The translations under genes and the position numbers were made by a program. A DNA stretch of 8,971 bases from positions 1 through 8,971 of the forward strand of contig JAKADI010000041.1 in NCBI GenBank assembly GCA_021820675.1. Reading direction: 5' to 3'. Positions 1-7,612 of this stretch are shown piece after piece (positions within the stretch are counted from its first letter, which is position 1; each line of letters begins with the position of its first letter). Source of the DNA: Bacillota bacterium. GTDB lineage: Bacteria > Bacillota > Sulfobacillia > Sulfobacillales > Sulfobacillaceae. Below the pieces are notes generated by a model, which did not search any database, was not told the origin of the DNA, and worked only from the letters and a program-made list of their open reading frames with translations.

Positions 1-583
1 CGTCTCGCGGTACCCATGGGGTTATGCCTGGGTCATCCCTCATGGCCCCATAGCGAATATTGGGGTCGGATCGTTTAAAGCCGGGAAGCTGCCGTCCCTC
101 AAACGCTTGCTCCAAGATTACGTGCATACCGTTTTTCCCGATGCCCCGGTGCCCGACACCATCTTGGCCCACCCCTTGCCATACCGTGTCCATTTTAGTC
201 CCGTGTCCCAAGGTCACGGCCTGCTTATTGGTGACGCTGCCGGCCTCATGGATAGTTTTTCGGCCGAGGGAATTTATTCAGCGCTGTATAGCGCTCATCT
301 TGCCAGTGAAACGATCATCGGGGCCCTTACGCATAACCAGGACACCGTTGCCTATAGTCACCGGATTCGGAGCGGATTTTGGAACCAGCTCAAACCCGCC
401 GTCAAAATGTCTCATTTTTTTTACCCCTTGGCAGGATTTTGGAGCGATTGGTTCTTACGGCACACGGAATTGTTAGAAGAGTACCTGGCTCTCACCCAAG
501 GCAATAGCAGCTACGAAAAACTTGTGGCCAAAACTCAAAGCACGCTTTTGGCCCAGCTGCACATTAAACCCTTAGCCCGTTAA
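1..583 (+). CDS. Geranylgeranyl reductase family FAD-dependent oxidoreductase, C-terminal part (5' end outside window)
   Basis: The reading frame is open from base 2 and ends in TAA at 581-583, giving 193 visible residues; the start and the N-terminal FAD-binding GxGxxG region lie off the left edge. Visible residues 6-23 (WGYAWVIPHGPIANIGVG) match the family's 'GYGW-FP-G--NVGVG' strand. Residues 77-90 (GDAAGLMDSFSAEG) match the second FAD-binding motif, GDAAG----GEGI, followed by a helix typical of the family. Members reduce isoprenoid double bonds in lipids, quinones or pigments, or act as related flavin monooxygenases; the substrate cannot be told from this fragment. The remaining C-terminal helices (about 105-193) are poorly conserved in the family. 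The gene converges on the glycan gene set and overlaps its last gene by 12 bp on the opposite strand, so a shared function is not implied. The family call is firm; the exact reaction is unknown. Confidence 0.85.
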   Translation, partial: VSRYPWGYAWVIPHGPIANIGVGSFKAGKLPSLKRLLQDYVHTVFPDAPVPDTILAHPLPYRVHFSPVSQGHGLLIGDAAGLMDSFSAEGIYSALYSAHLASETIIGALTHNQDTVAYSHRIRSGFWNQLKPAVKMSHFFYPLAGFWSDWFLRHTELLEEYLALTQGNSSYEKLVAKTQSTLLAQLHIKPLAR

Positions 584-1669
584 GGCTTGGATCCACGCCG
601 TGCGGGCCGGTGCGCCAAAAAGCCGGACTCGAACCTCGTCGCTCACGCCGCGGTAGCGCTGCCGGTCGTAAGTGCGGCAAAGCCAGCAGCTTAATAGTTC
701 AGCCATTGCCCAGGGTTTTGCTATCTCGGTGAGTTCTCCCCCGCCGTAAGCCGATATCAGTTCCGCTGCTGGGGACGAGGACCGATACCCTAAGACAGGC
801 ACACGGCTATACATGGCCATTTGGACATCGAGCCCGGACGTGTCCAGGTATTGGGGTGCGACCAAAAAATCGCAAGCCTGCACCCAGGTTAAGGGATTAG
901 GCGGCCATCTGACAAATAGACCATCCAACTCCAAGGACTGCGCTAAGTGTTCCCCTGCAGGCAGGGACGGCCCGTCCCCCAGAACCACCACTTGAAATGT
1001 ATGCCCTTGATCATAGAGTGTCCTGGCCGCCATCAAAAATCCTTCCAGGCCCTTAAAGACATTCAGCCGTCCAAATACGGCAAGAATCAGCTTTGACGGC
1101 GGCAATTCCCGGGGCCTTTCCCCGGAAAACCCGTGGGCAGCCAAGGGGAGAAATACCCTGGACATCCGCCAACCCGGCACATTGAAATTTTGTATCAGAT
1201 CATCGTAAATGCGCCCGGATACGGTAATAATCTGTGACGCTTGTGGATACCACAGCCGCATCAACGCTTTGAGACGATTAGCCCGGTGCCCCCTCGTCGC
1301 CTCTAGTTCCCAGGGGGAGCGGTGCGCGATGAGAATAGTCCGCGATCCCAAAGCCTGGGTGCCGCCAGCCATCAACGCTTGAAATTCCAGATCGAAAGTT
1401 TGATCCACGATAATGCGGTCGTAATAGCTGTTGAGCCGTCGGAATAGCCCTTTGATCGCCCCTTCCCGCCCTCTAAACCGGCCCAAAAGCGGACTTTCCA
1501 TAATTTCAACATCATCGGGAAAAGGGTAAGGGGATTCTGACGGTTCTACAGCACTTAACGGTAAAACATCGAGTTCCCATCCCTGTTGCTGCAGGACAGG
1601 AGCTGCCATCGCCGCGATGATGGTGCCATCTGTCCCCTTCAGAGACGGAAGAACCCACAAAATTCTCAT
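572..1669 (-). CDS. Divergent GT4-like glycosyltransferase (GT-B fold), last gene of the set
   Basis: This 365-residue protein is the usual length for a GT-B glycosyltransferase, which moves a sugar from an activated donor onto a growing glycan at the cytoplasmic membrane face. The N-terminal acceptor half starts MRILWVLPSL. The donor-binding half shows FGRLNVFKG (199-207) and GDGP (231-234), both typical of GT4. The normally conserved EX7E segment is unusual: aligning YLDTSGLDVQMAM (274-286) on the family pattern puts Asp276 and Met284 where the two Glu residues normally sit. The enzyme may therefore be divergent in mechanism or inactive. I chose the ATG at 1669 because it gives the standard N-terminal beta strand and forms an ATGA overlap with the upstream epimerase stop, which suggests translational coupling; a GGGAG lies 11 bases upstream. 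An in-frame ATG at 1714 would add 15 residues unlike the family. The TAA stop at 572-574 overlaps the convergent oxidoreductase gene. Donor and acceptor are unknown. Confidence 0.82.
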   Translation of the reverse strand: MRILWVLPSLKGTDGTIIAAMAAPVLQQQGWELDVLPLSAVEPSESPYPFPDDVEIMESPLLGRFRGREGAIKGLFRRLNSYYDRIIVDQTFDLEFQALMAGGTQALGSRTILIAHRSPWELEATRGHRANRLKALMRLWYPQASQIITVSGRIYDDLIQNFNVPGWRMSRVFLPLAAHGFSGERPRELPPSKLILAVFGRLNVFKGLEGFLMAARTLYDQGHTFQVVVLGDGPSLPAGEHLAQSLELDGLFVRWPPNPLTWVQACDFLVAPQYLDTSGLDVQMAMYSRVPVLGYRSSSPAAELISAYGGGELTEIAKPWAMAELLSCWLCRTYDRQRYRGVSDEVRVRLFGAPARTAWIQALTG

Positions 1670-2595
1670 TCCGCATGAAGCTCCCGGTTTAAGAAGTATT
1701 TCCACGTAGTCCAAAGCCCGTCTCTCAAAAGGGTTTGAGGTTCAAATCCCCAGGATTTCGCTTTGTTTTGCGATAACACGCTATCGTGAATGTCGCCGAT
1801 GCGAACAGGCGCCCGGCGAAACCCATCTTGGGGCTTGCCGGCAATCTTCGACAACGTCGTAAACAGGTCAAAGACCGTTGTCGGAATTTCGGTGCTCACA
1901 TTATAGACAGCTGGGGACCCGGGGTTTTGCAGCCGGTGCAAAAAGGCCCGAGCCACATCCCCAACGTAAACAAAATCCCGCGATTGTTGACCGTCCCCAT
2001 GAATTTCGGGCAGACGGTCTTGGGCCATGGATTCGCAAAAAACTGCGACGACTCCCCCTTCGCCTTGCGTTCGCTGCCGGGGACCGTAGACATTGGCTAA
2101 ACGCAACACCACAGCCTTGAGATCTTGTTTAGAGGCAAAGTGCAGGACATATTGCTCCGCAGTATGCTTGGACAGCCCATAAAAGGCAACGGGGTGGACC
2201 CGTTCCTCTTCGCTGAGCGGCAAATGATCCGCATCGCCATACACCGCCGCCGAGGAGGCCGTGCGGAATTGACCCGCACCCAACTCTTGCGTTGCCATCA
2301 ACATTCTCAAGGTCCCCTCGGCATTGACGCGGAAATCGGTAAGAGGATCCTTCTCAGACACCGGCACGCTAATTTGGGCCGCCAGGTGAATGACGATATC
2401 CACCGGGCCGATTGTGCTTAGCCAATGTTCCGGGTGCAAAATGTCACCATAGACAAACCGGGCTTGAGGGGGAATATTCTCACGCAACCCTTGACTCAAG
2501 TTATCGACCACTGTCACCTCATGGCCTTGTTCCAGGGCCTCTTCGCTGACATGTGACCCAATAAACCCTGCTCCACCCGTAATTAATACCCGCAT
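1666..2595 (-). CDS. NAD-dependent nucleotide-sugar epimerase/dehydratase (extended SDR, GalE-like)
   Basis: This 309-residue extended short-chain dehydrogenase/reductase probably interconverts nucleotide sugars such as UDP-glucose/UDP-galactose or their derivatives, supplying donors to the adjacent glycosyltransferases. The Rossmann motif is TGGAGFIGS (6-14), Asp31 in VVDNLSQG (29-36) would contact the NAD ribose, and HLAAQ (70-74) is the usual next strand. The catalytic site is complete: SSAAVYG (114-120) carries the Ser, and YGLSK (139-143) is the YxxxK pair. RLANVYGPRQ and the RDFVYV-D-A pattern further on are typical of the GalE/WbpP side of the family. The ATG at 2595 is preceded by AAGGAG with 6-base spacing, far better than the in-frame ATG at 2634. 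The gene lies 54 bp after the previous glycosyltransferase, and its TGA overlaps the next start as ATGA. Substrate specificity cannot be read from the sequence; a C4-epimerase is likelier than a dehydratase. Confidence 0.9.
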   Translation of the reverse strand: MRVLITGGAGFIGSHVSEEALEQGHEVTVVDNLSQGLRENIPPQARFVYGDILHPEHWLSTIGPVDIVIHLAAQISVPVSEKDPLTDFRVNAEGTLRMLMATQELGAGQFRTASSAAVYGDADHLPLSEEERVHPVAFYGLSKHTAEQYVLHFASKQDLKAVVLRLANVYGPRQRTQGEGGVVAVFCESMAQDRLPEIHGDGQQSRDFVYVGDVARAFLHRLQNPGSPAVYNVSTEIPTTVFDLFTTLSKIAGKPQDGFRRAPVRIGDIHDSVLSQNKAKSWGFEPQTLLRDGLWTTWKYFLNRELHAE

Positions 2596-2601
2596 AGTTG
2601 A

Positions 2602-2607
2602 CTCCTT
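2602..2607 (-). promoter_or_regulatory. Ribosome binding site of the epimerase gene
   Basis: AAGGAG on the minus strand, 6 bases before the ATG at 2595. It fixes that start in preference to the longer in-frame start at 2634. Confidence 0.85.
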
Positions 2608-2649
2608 GCTCTGTTTTGATTGATGTCGCTCCAAGTGACCCGCTGTCAG

Positions 2650-3750
2650 TCACTGAACAATGCGCTGATAGAGCTTAAGGTATTGTGCGGCAATATTTTC
2701 CCAGCTAAAATCTTCCGCCCTCGCGCGGCCCCTCGCTGCCATTTTTTGCGCCAACGCCGGGGTCTGCACGACTTTCATAATCGTATCACTCCAGGCACTC
2801 ACATCGCTTGGGGGAACCAACAAACCCGAATCCTCGACCACTTCGGACACCGCTGACGTATCACCGGCGATTACCGGAACCCCCATCGCCAGGGCTTGGG
2901 CCGGCGGTAAGCCAAACCCTTCGTAAGTTGACGGATACACGAACAAATCAGCCGCTTGATACAAGGCGACCACGACAGATCGGCTCAAAAAGGGGGTTAA
3001 AATGACGCGATCGGTCAGGTCTAATTCCTCGACGAATCTGACCGTGGACTCATGATGCAGCCCCCCCACCAAGACGAGTTCCCCGTCTTTCAAGCGGCTA
3101 AATACGCGTTGACAAGCTTCCAGCAGGGTCCGAACGTTTTTCCTGGCATCATAGCCGCCAACATACAATAGACGGGGCCGTCTTGTTAAATGGTATCGGC
3201 TGATTAATTTCTCCATTTGCTCCACGGCAACAGGGCGGAAATAATCGGGATGGACCCCATTGGGTATCACGGTCACTTTTGGCACCCACTTGGGGAAAAT
3301 ATCGGCAATGTCATGGTACGTGGCTTGGGATATCGCGACAATTTGGGTGGCCAGGGGCAGATATTTGCGAACTTGAGAAAAGTAAAGCTTTTCCTTAAGC
3401 CGTCCGTGATAGGCTTGCAAGCGATAGGGAATCAGATCATGCACCGTGACGACGCTCGGGACGCGAAAGGCTTTGGGCGGATGCATCATATAAGGGATAT
3501 GCACCAAGGATATATCCTGGGGACCAGACATGATTCCAAATGTTTCCCACCACCACTTGTGCCAAGGAGATCTTTTGGGGCGTGGCGTTAATCCCAAACA
3601 ACTTCGGTCCGGCAACAGCGCCCGGCCTTGGTGTCCGATACCTAAGATTTGGGTGCCGATTCGATGAAGACCCCACACCAGACCTTCGGTGTATTCTTCT
3701 GTACCCGTTCGGCACTCTTCCATAATCGAGATATCCATCGCAATCTTCAT
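2650..3750 (-). CDS. GT4 family glycosyltransferase (GT-B fold)
   Basis: This 366-residue GT4-type retaining glycosyltransferase is expected on the cytoplasmic membrane face, adding a sugar (often mannose, glucose or galactose) to a lipid-linked glycan. The N-terminus MKIAMDISIM, followed by the RTGTEEYTEGL loop (14-24), is the common acceptor-domain opening. VTVHDLIPYR (101-110), IPNGVHPDYF (162-171) and LYVGGYDARKNVRTLL (195-210) are classic landmarks, the last being the donor-phosphate-binding region. TYEGFGLPPAQALAMG (275-290) is the EX7E region; the first Glu (277) is present, but the second is replaced by Gln285 (codon CAA). I chose the ATG at 3750 because it begins the first beta strand. 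Its ribosome site is weak (AGGGGAT, 13 bases away), and a longer in-frame start at 3813 would add 21 residues of unlikely sequence. It follows a 125-bp gap, so it may have extra transcription input. Its exact sugar is unknown. Confidence 0.88.
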   Translation of the reverse strand: MKIAMDISIMEECRTGTEEYTEGLVWGLHRIGTQILGIGHQGRALLPDRSCLGLTPRPKRSPWHKWWWETFGIMSGPQDISLVHIPYMMHPPKAFRVPSVVTVHDLIPYRLQAYHGRLKEKLYFSQVRKYLPLATQIVAISQATYHDIADIFPKWVPKVTVIPNGVHPDYFRPVAVEQMEKLISRYHLTRRPRLLYVGGYDARKNVRTLLEACQRVFSRLKDGELVLVGGLHHESTVRFVEELDLTDRVILTPFLSRSVVVALYQAADLFVYPSTYEGFGLPPAQALAMGVPVIAGDTSAVSEVVEDSGLLVPPSDVSAWSDTIMKVVQTPALAQKMAARGRARAEDFSWENIAAQYLKLYQRIVQ

Positions 3751-3804
3751 GAAGGTCGGACTTATCCCCTCTACCGTTCGATCTGTCTCGCACCTTCTTA
3801 CTGT

Positions 3805-3836
3805 ATCATACATCGTCTAACGACGTGAGAGGACAA
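3805..3836 (-). promoter_or_regulatory. Possible weak internal promoter in the 125-bp gap
   Basis: On the minus strand, TATGAT (3810-3805, 5 of 6 matches to the -10 consensus) lies about 55 bases before the glycosyltransferase start at 3750. The nearest -35-like hexamer is TTGTCC (3836-3831), with a spacing of 20, which is longer than ideal. It sits in the only gap over 100 bp inside the leftward gene set (3751-3875), where an internal promoter would make sense. No terminator-like hairpin plus T-run is visible in the same gap. Confidence 0.25.
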
Positions 3837-3875
3837 CCCATGCCGGTGCCAGGACTCTTTGTGATTGGGAAAATT

Positions 3876-4982
3876 TCACCAAGACGCTTCCTCCCAACGG
3901 CGACCCATCGTCTCTTTTATTGCTCTCGAGAAGCCTTCCCGAAACACTTCCGGTTGAAACCTGTCCGTATTCTGGCGGATAATCTCGGGCTGCCAAGCAA
4001 TCTCATCGGCCCGGCGAATCGCCCGGATAACCTGATCCACATCTTGCCGTCCGAAGAAAACCCCGGTTTGGCCGTCAATGACCGTATCCAGCACCCCTCC
4101 CCGTCCATAGGCGATAACAGGGCCGCCGGTAGCCTGCATTTCAATGGGGACAATGCCAAAATCTTCTTGTCCGGGAAAAATTAAAGCCTTGGCATTTTCC
4201 AAGAGATCTTTGGCCGTATCGTCCGTTACCGCTCCAACGAAGGTCACCGACGCCCCGGCAAACCGTTTGAGACGCATTCTTTCCGGGCCATCTCCCGCGA
4301 CAATCAGCGGGATCCCTAGGCGGTTTGCAGCCTCAATGGCGAGGTCGATCCGTTTGTACGCCACCAAGCGGGACAATACTAGATAATAGGACTCCCGGTG
4401 TGTCTTCACCTGAAATCGGCTGGTGGACACCGGCGGATAGACGATTGGAGCGTCGCGGTGATAATGTTTGGCAATCCGTTGTTGCACATAACGAGAATTG
4501 GCAATTAAAGCATCGGGCCTGTCAGCCGACAGCCGGTCCCACATTCGCACATAATGAAAGACGGGGCCCATGAGTTTTTTCGTCAGGCCTTTCGCTTCCC
4601 GGTTCAAGTATTGGTGATATAAATCCCATGCATACCGCATCGGCGTATGCACATAGGCCACATGCACACATTCCACCGGCGTAATCACCCCTTTGGCCAG
4701 GGCCGCCGAAGACGAAATCACTAAGTCGTAAGAGGTGAAATCAAATTGCTCAAAGCCGTACATAAGCAGGGGAAGATAGCGGTTGTACCACATTTTGGCC
4801 TTTGGCATCTTTTGCACAAATGTGGGAATGATTTGGCGGGATTGCAACAATGGCGACAACTTCTTGGTATCGGCCACTCCGGTATAGATCGGAGCCTCCG
4901 GGAACATCCCGGCCAAAGCCTCCAGGACCCGTTCGGCTCCTCCCATCGTAACCAACCAATCATGCACCAGGGCAACCCGCAT
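3876..4982 (-). CDS. WbaZ-like GT4 glycosyltransferase (probable mannosyltransferase)
   Basis: This 368-residue protein resembles the WbaZ-type branch of GT4, known in O-antigen and exopolysaccharide clusters, often as GDP-mannose-dependent mannosyltransferases. The N-terminus MRVALVHDWLVTMGGAERVL (1-20) is diagnostic of this branch. YVHTPMRYAWD (110-120) is also characteristic, as is the run of short strands around YDLVISSS (85-92). The donor domain has LSRLVAYKRIDLAIEAA (203-219) and GDGPE (230-234). The EX7E motif is intact as Glu273 and Glu281 in QEDFGIVPIEMQATGGPVIA (272-291). The ATG at 4982 shares one base with the TAA of the upstream membrane protein (TAATG), so translation is probably coupled; its own ribosome site is poor, which fits coupling. 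It ends in TGA, 125 bp before the next gene. The family is clear; mannose as donor is inferred from relatives. Confidence 0.9.
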   Translation of the reverse strand: MRVALVHDWLVTMGGAERVLEALAGMFPEAPIYTGVADTKKLSPLLQSRQIIPTFVQKMPKAKMWYNRYLPLLMYGFEQFDFTSYDLVISSSAALAKGVITPVECVHVAYVHTPMRYAWDLYHQYLNREAKGLTKKLMGPVFHYVRMWDRLSADRPDALIANSRYVQQRIAKHYHRDAPIVYPPVSTSRFQVKTHRESYYLVLSRLVAYKRIDLAIEAANRLGIPLIVAGDGPERMRLKRFAGASVTFVGAVTDDTAKDLLENAKALIFPGQEDFGIVPIEMQATGGPVIAYGRGGVLDTVIDGQTGVFFGRQDVDQVIRAIRRADEIAWQPEIIRQNTDRFQPEVFREGFSRAIKETMGRRWEEASW

Positions 4983-6439
4983 TAAAAGGCCTGCCGTTTC
5001 CGATAATGATCATAGCCGACGGCAATCACTGCGAGCGCAATTAACAGAGGCACAATGACCCCTTGGTCGATTAAGAAATCCACCCAATTGTGCACAATAA
5101 ACGCCACCACCGACCCAAAGGCTCCAACCAGCGCCGCATACCAATACTCGGGCATCGCGGTGGTTTTTTGGCGGACGAGGCTGACGGCATGGCGAATCCA
5201 CGACCATTCCAGCCATAATGCCGCAATGATTCCCCCCACACCCAAATCTGCTCCCCATTCCAAGTACAAGTTATGGGCCATTGGCGGAACCGCCGCTAAT
5301 CCCTTGGGAGGGTGGTGCTGGATAAACAAATGAAAATTCCCCAAACCTACTCCCAGCAACGGATGTTGCCTGATAGCCTGAATGGCGGATTTCCATATAA
5401 GCAGGCGCTGATTGGTATCAAAGTGCCCTTGAGGATGGATAACTGCCGTGACCGTGCTCCTGAGCCTCTCCGCCGTATTCTTGTGCACGGGACTGCTCAC
5501 GGCGTAATGCGTTAGATTGGTCTTACCCAACAAGAATATCGTGACAAACATCAAAATGGGAATGCCGATGCTGTACCAAGCAAATTGTTTGGCTAATTGG
5601 GGTTTGGTAATCAGGATTAAGACCAGCATGAAGAATACGGCGGCCGCATCGGCTACCCATGATCCGCGGGAATAGGACTCAACGGCGCCCAGTGCCGTAA
5701 GAGTTGTGGCCGCTACCAACCATCCGCGTCTTAAATAACGCGGTCCCAACGTCAATAAAGCCACGGCTAACGGAAACGTTTCTTCGCTAAAGGCGCCAAA
5801 TGGATTGGGCTGCCCAAAGAATCCGGTGGCTCGAACATGGTGTCCGTCCACAATGTTATAGATGGGTCCGAGTTGGAACAAAAATTGGTAAAGTCCATAA
5901 AGCGCCACCGCGCTCACCACAATAAACAAAGCCGTAAAATATCGGTTCCATACTCGTTGATCATTGCCAGCCTGGCGGAACACCGCAACCATAACAACAA
6001 AGAATTCGATATACTCGAGAATTTTGATGACCGTCCCCAGCCGGCTGAGACTGCCTGCCAGAGACAAGACCGACAACAGCAACACGAAAAGGATGGGCCA
6101 ACGAAACGGGGTCGGCAAAAACGTATCAATCAAGCCCCGCAACCCTTCATGAAGATGGTCTTTAAACAACTTCAGCGCCAGCACGATAGCCATAAAGTCG
6201 GCCACATAAAACTTGTGATGGTGCAATACCAGTCCGATTGGGAACGGTGCTGCCAAAATATAGAGCATTGCCGCGAGAGGAAATGACACGACAGCGAGCC
6301 ACACGTATCCTACAAAGAAGACAACCCCTCCTATTGGCCCTATACGAATAGCCGTTAAAGCCCCGATGAGGCAGATAAGAACCGGCCATAAAGATTTGGA
6401 CAAATTTGGTTCTCGGAACTTGTTGACTTCCGCACGCAT
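4982..6439 (-). CDS. O-antigen ligase/polymerase family membrane protein (Wzy_C domain)
   Basis: This 485-residue polytopic membrane protein has many hydrophobic segments, for example about 18-60, 62-90, 116-130, 138-155, 167-190, 222-232, 240-252, 263-278, 288-305, 400-410, 435-450 and 460-476, consistent with 10 to 12 helices. The Wzy_C signature is present: a small SRGSW motif (257-261), an external loop with RLLIWKSAIQAIRQHPLLGV (345-364), GLGNF (365-369), then the conserved His in AHNLYLEWGADLGVGG (388-403). Family members move a lipid-linked glycan to an acceptor outside the cytoplasm: LPS core (WaaL), a growing chain (Wzy) or a protein (PglL-like). The family cannot be split by sequence motifs alone; in a Gram-positive, polymerisation or protein glycosylation is likelier than LPS ligation. 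I chose the ATG at 6439, with GGAGGG 6 bases upstream, 19 bp after the previous gene. Its stop overlaps the next start. Confidence 0.88.
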   Translation of the reverse strand: MRAEVNKFREPNLSKSLWPVLICLIGALTAIRIGPIGGVVFFVGYVWLAVVSFPLAAMLYILAAPFPIGLVLHHHKFYVADFMAIVLALKLFKDHLHEGLRGLIDTFLPTPFRWPILFVLLLSVLSLAGSLSRLGTVIKILEYIEFFVVMVAVFRQAGNDQRVWNRYFTALFIVVSAVALYGLYQFLFQLGPIYNIVDGHHVRATGFFGQPNPFGAFSEETFPLAVALLTLGPRYLRRGWLVAATTLTALGAVESYSRGSWVADAAAVFFMLVLILITKPQLAKQFAWYSIGIPILMFVTIFLLGKTNLTHYAVSSPVHKNTAERLRSTVTAVIHPQGHFDTNQRLLIWKSAIQAIRQHPLLGVGLGNFHLFIQHHPPKGLAAVPPMAHNLYLEWGADLGVGGIIAALWLEWSWIRHAVSLVRQKTTAMPEYWYAALVGAFGSVVAFIVHNWVDFLIDQGVIVPLLIALAVIAVGYDHYRKRQAF

Positions 6440-6445
6440 AAGAAT

Positions 6446-6451
6446 CCCTCC
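6446..6451 (-). promoter_or_regulatory. Ribosome binding site of the O-antigen ligase-type gene
   Basis: GGAGGG on the minus strand with 6-base spacing to the ATG at 6439. It supports this start over the in-frame ATG at 6490, which would overlap the preceding glycosyltransferase gene. Confidence 0.8.
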
Positions 6452-6458
6452 AGCCGGA

Positions 6459-7553
6459 TTAGAATGTTGAAACCTGTGAATAAACCTCACGTGTCAAATC
6501 CACTGTCCGGTCCCAGGTGTACTGCTGAGCACGCTGCCGCCCTCTTTGGCTTAAGCTCTTCCTCAACTGAGGGTCTTGCCAGATTTTCATCATAGACTGC
6601 GCTAACTGATCGATATCGGTAGGGTCGACAATCAGTGCCGCATTAGCACACACTTCGGCTAAAGCCCCTCGATCTGATGCGATAACGGGTGTGCCATATG
6701 CCATCGCTTCCAATACAGGCAACCCGAATCCTTCATAAAAACTTGGATAGACGAGTGCCAGGCTATGTTGGTAGAGCGATCGCAATAGGTCCTCAGGCAC
6801 ATATTCTAACAGAGAGACCGCATTCTTGACATGCCACCTGGCGGGCGCATCGAGCACAGGTTGATATAACCACCCTTTTTTACCGACCACCACTAACTCC
6901 ACTTCCCCGGCTAAGCGGGTTTCATGAACAAATTGGGCAAAGGCCTGAATCACGCCTTCAAAATTTTTGCGGGGTTCGATGGTCCCCACCGCCAAAAAAT
7001 ACGGGCGTTCTCTCCTTTGACTCGCTCGCCCACAAGACGCGGGCCTCACTCCATGGGGAATCACCGCGATTTTCTCCGGCGGAACCCGTAAAATATCCTG
7101 CAGGTCCCGGGCCGTGGCTTTGCTGGGCACGATGATACCATCCGCCATCTTCACCGATCGGCTCATCAATTCTCTTTTGACCAGGGACTGGGACTTCGGA
7201 AACATTTGCGGGTATTTAAACGCCACTAAGTCGTGTACCGTAATAACACTATGCCTTACCCGCCGGACAATGGGCAATTGGTAATCCGGAAAATGCACCA
7301 CATCATAAGTCCGGCGACTCAGCCATGACGGCAATACTCCTTGTTCGTAGAGGAGACGGCTTCGGCTGGTTTGCAGTGAGCGCGAGGGGTAGAGCATCTG
7401 TGCCCCGGCAATCGTTTGCCCTGGCAGGGCTAATATCTCCAGCCGATCGGCTGCCTGATACTTGGCAATGTAAGCCGACAAAAGCGATTCAATGTAACGC
7501 CCAATACCTGCCGACTTGGGATGATAGAGCAGGGCATCGACGACAATGCGCAA
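6459..7553 (-). CDS. GT4 family glycosyltransferase, first gene of the leftward set
   Basis: This 364-residue GT-B glycosyltransferase has every GT4 landmark. MRIVVDALLY opens the protein, and SAGIGRYIESL (14-24) is the glycine loop of the acceptor side. TVHDLVAFKYP (105-115) and AVIPHGVR (163-170) precede the donor domain. VGTIEPRKNFEGVIQAF (189-205) carries the Arg/Lys that bind the donor phosphates. EX7E is complete as Glu274 and Glu282 in YEGFGLPVLEAMAYGTPVIA (273-292). It probably adds a sugar to a lipid-linked glycan at the inner membrane face. The start is a TTG at 7553, supported by GGAAGGAG 8 bases upstream and by the family N-terminus beginning exactly there; no ATG in frame fits as well. 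It ends 19 bp before the membrane protein gene. As the most upstream gene after a divergent intergenic region, it is the likely first cistron. Sugar specificity is not readable. Confidence 0.92.
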   Translation of the reverse strand: MRIVVDALLYHPKSAGIGRYIESLLSAYIAKYQAADRLEILALPGQTIAGAQMLYPSRSLQTSRSRLLYEQGVLPSWLSRRTYDVVHFPDYQLPIVRRVRHSVITVHDLVAFKYPQMFPKSQSLVKRELMSRSVKMADGIIVPSKATARDLQDILRVPPEKIAVIPHGVRPASCGRASQRRERPYFLAVGTIEPRKNFEGVIQAFAQFVHETRLAGEVELVVVGKKGWLYQPVLDAPARWHVKNAVSLLEYVPEDLLRSLYQHSLALVYPSFYEGFGLPVLEAMAYGTPVIASDRGALAEVCANAALIVDPTDIDQLAQSMMKIWQDPQLRKSLSQRGRQRAQQYTWDRTVDLTREVYSQVSTF

Positions 7554-7561
7554 AACCAGGG

Positions 7562-7569
7562 CTCCTTCC
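7562..7569 (-). promoter_or_regulatory. Ribosome binding site deciding a TTG start
   Basis: GGAAGGAG on the minus strand, 8 bases before the TTG codon at 7553. The strong site explains initiation at a non-ATG codon. Confidence 0.85.
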
Positions 7570-7612
7570 TACTTTCGTGATTCACAAATCCGCCAAGTCC
7601 TCACCAATTTTC

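Noticed and set aside
60..476. 138-codon plus-strand frame overlapping the oxidoreductase
   Set aside because: It is Pro/Cys/Ser-rich nonsense in another frame; the oxidoreductase frame has the FAD-binding motif GDAAG.
569..585. Short inverted repeat CCTTA...TAAGG at the convergent gene ends
   Set aside because: The stem is only 5 bp and no T-run follows on either strand, so it is not a convincing terminator.
2596..2634. Longer N-terminus of the epimerase starting at 2634
   Set aside because: The added 13 residues lie before the Rossmann fold, and the ATG at 2595 has a perfect AAGGAG at the right distance.
3812..3826. Small hairpin-like sequence (CGTC...GACG) in the 125-bp gap
   Set aside because: A 4-bp stem is within chance expectation, and no T-run follows.
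5837..6286. 149-codon plus-strand frame opposite the O-antigen ligase-type gene
   Set aside because: Its composition is rich in Gln, Arg and His, as expected from the complement of a hydrophobic membrane protein gene; no start signal.
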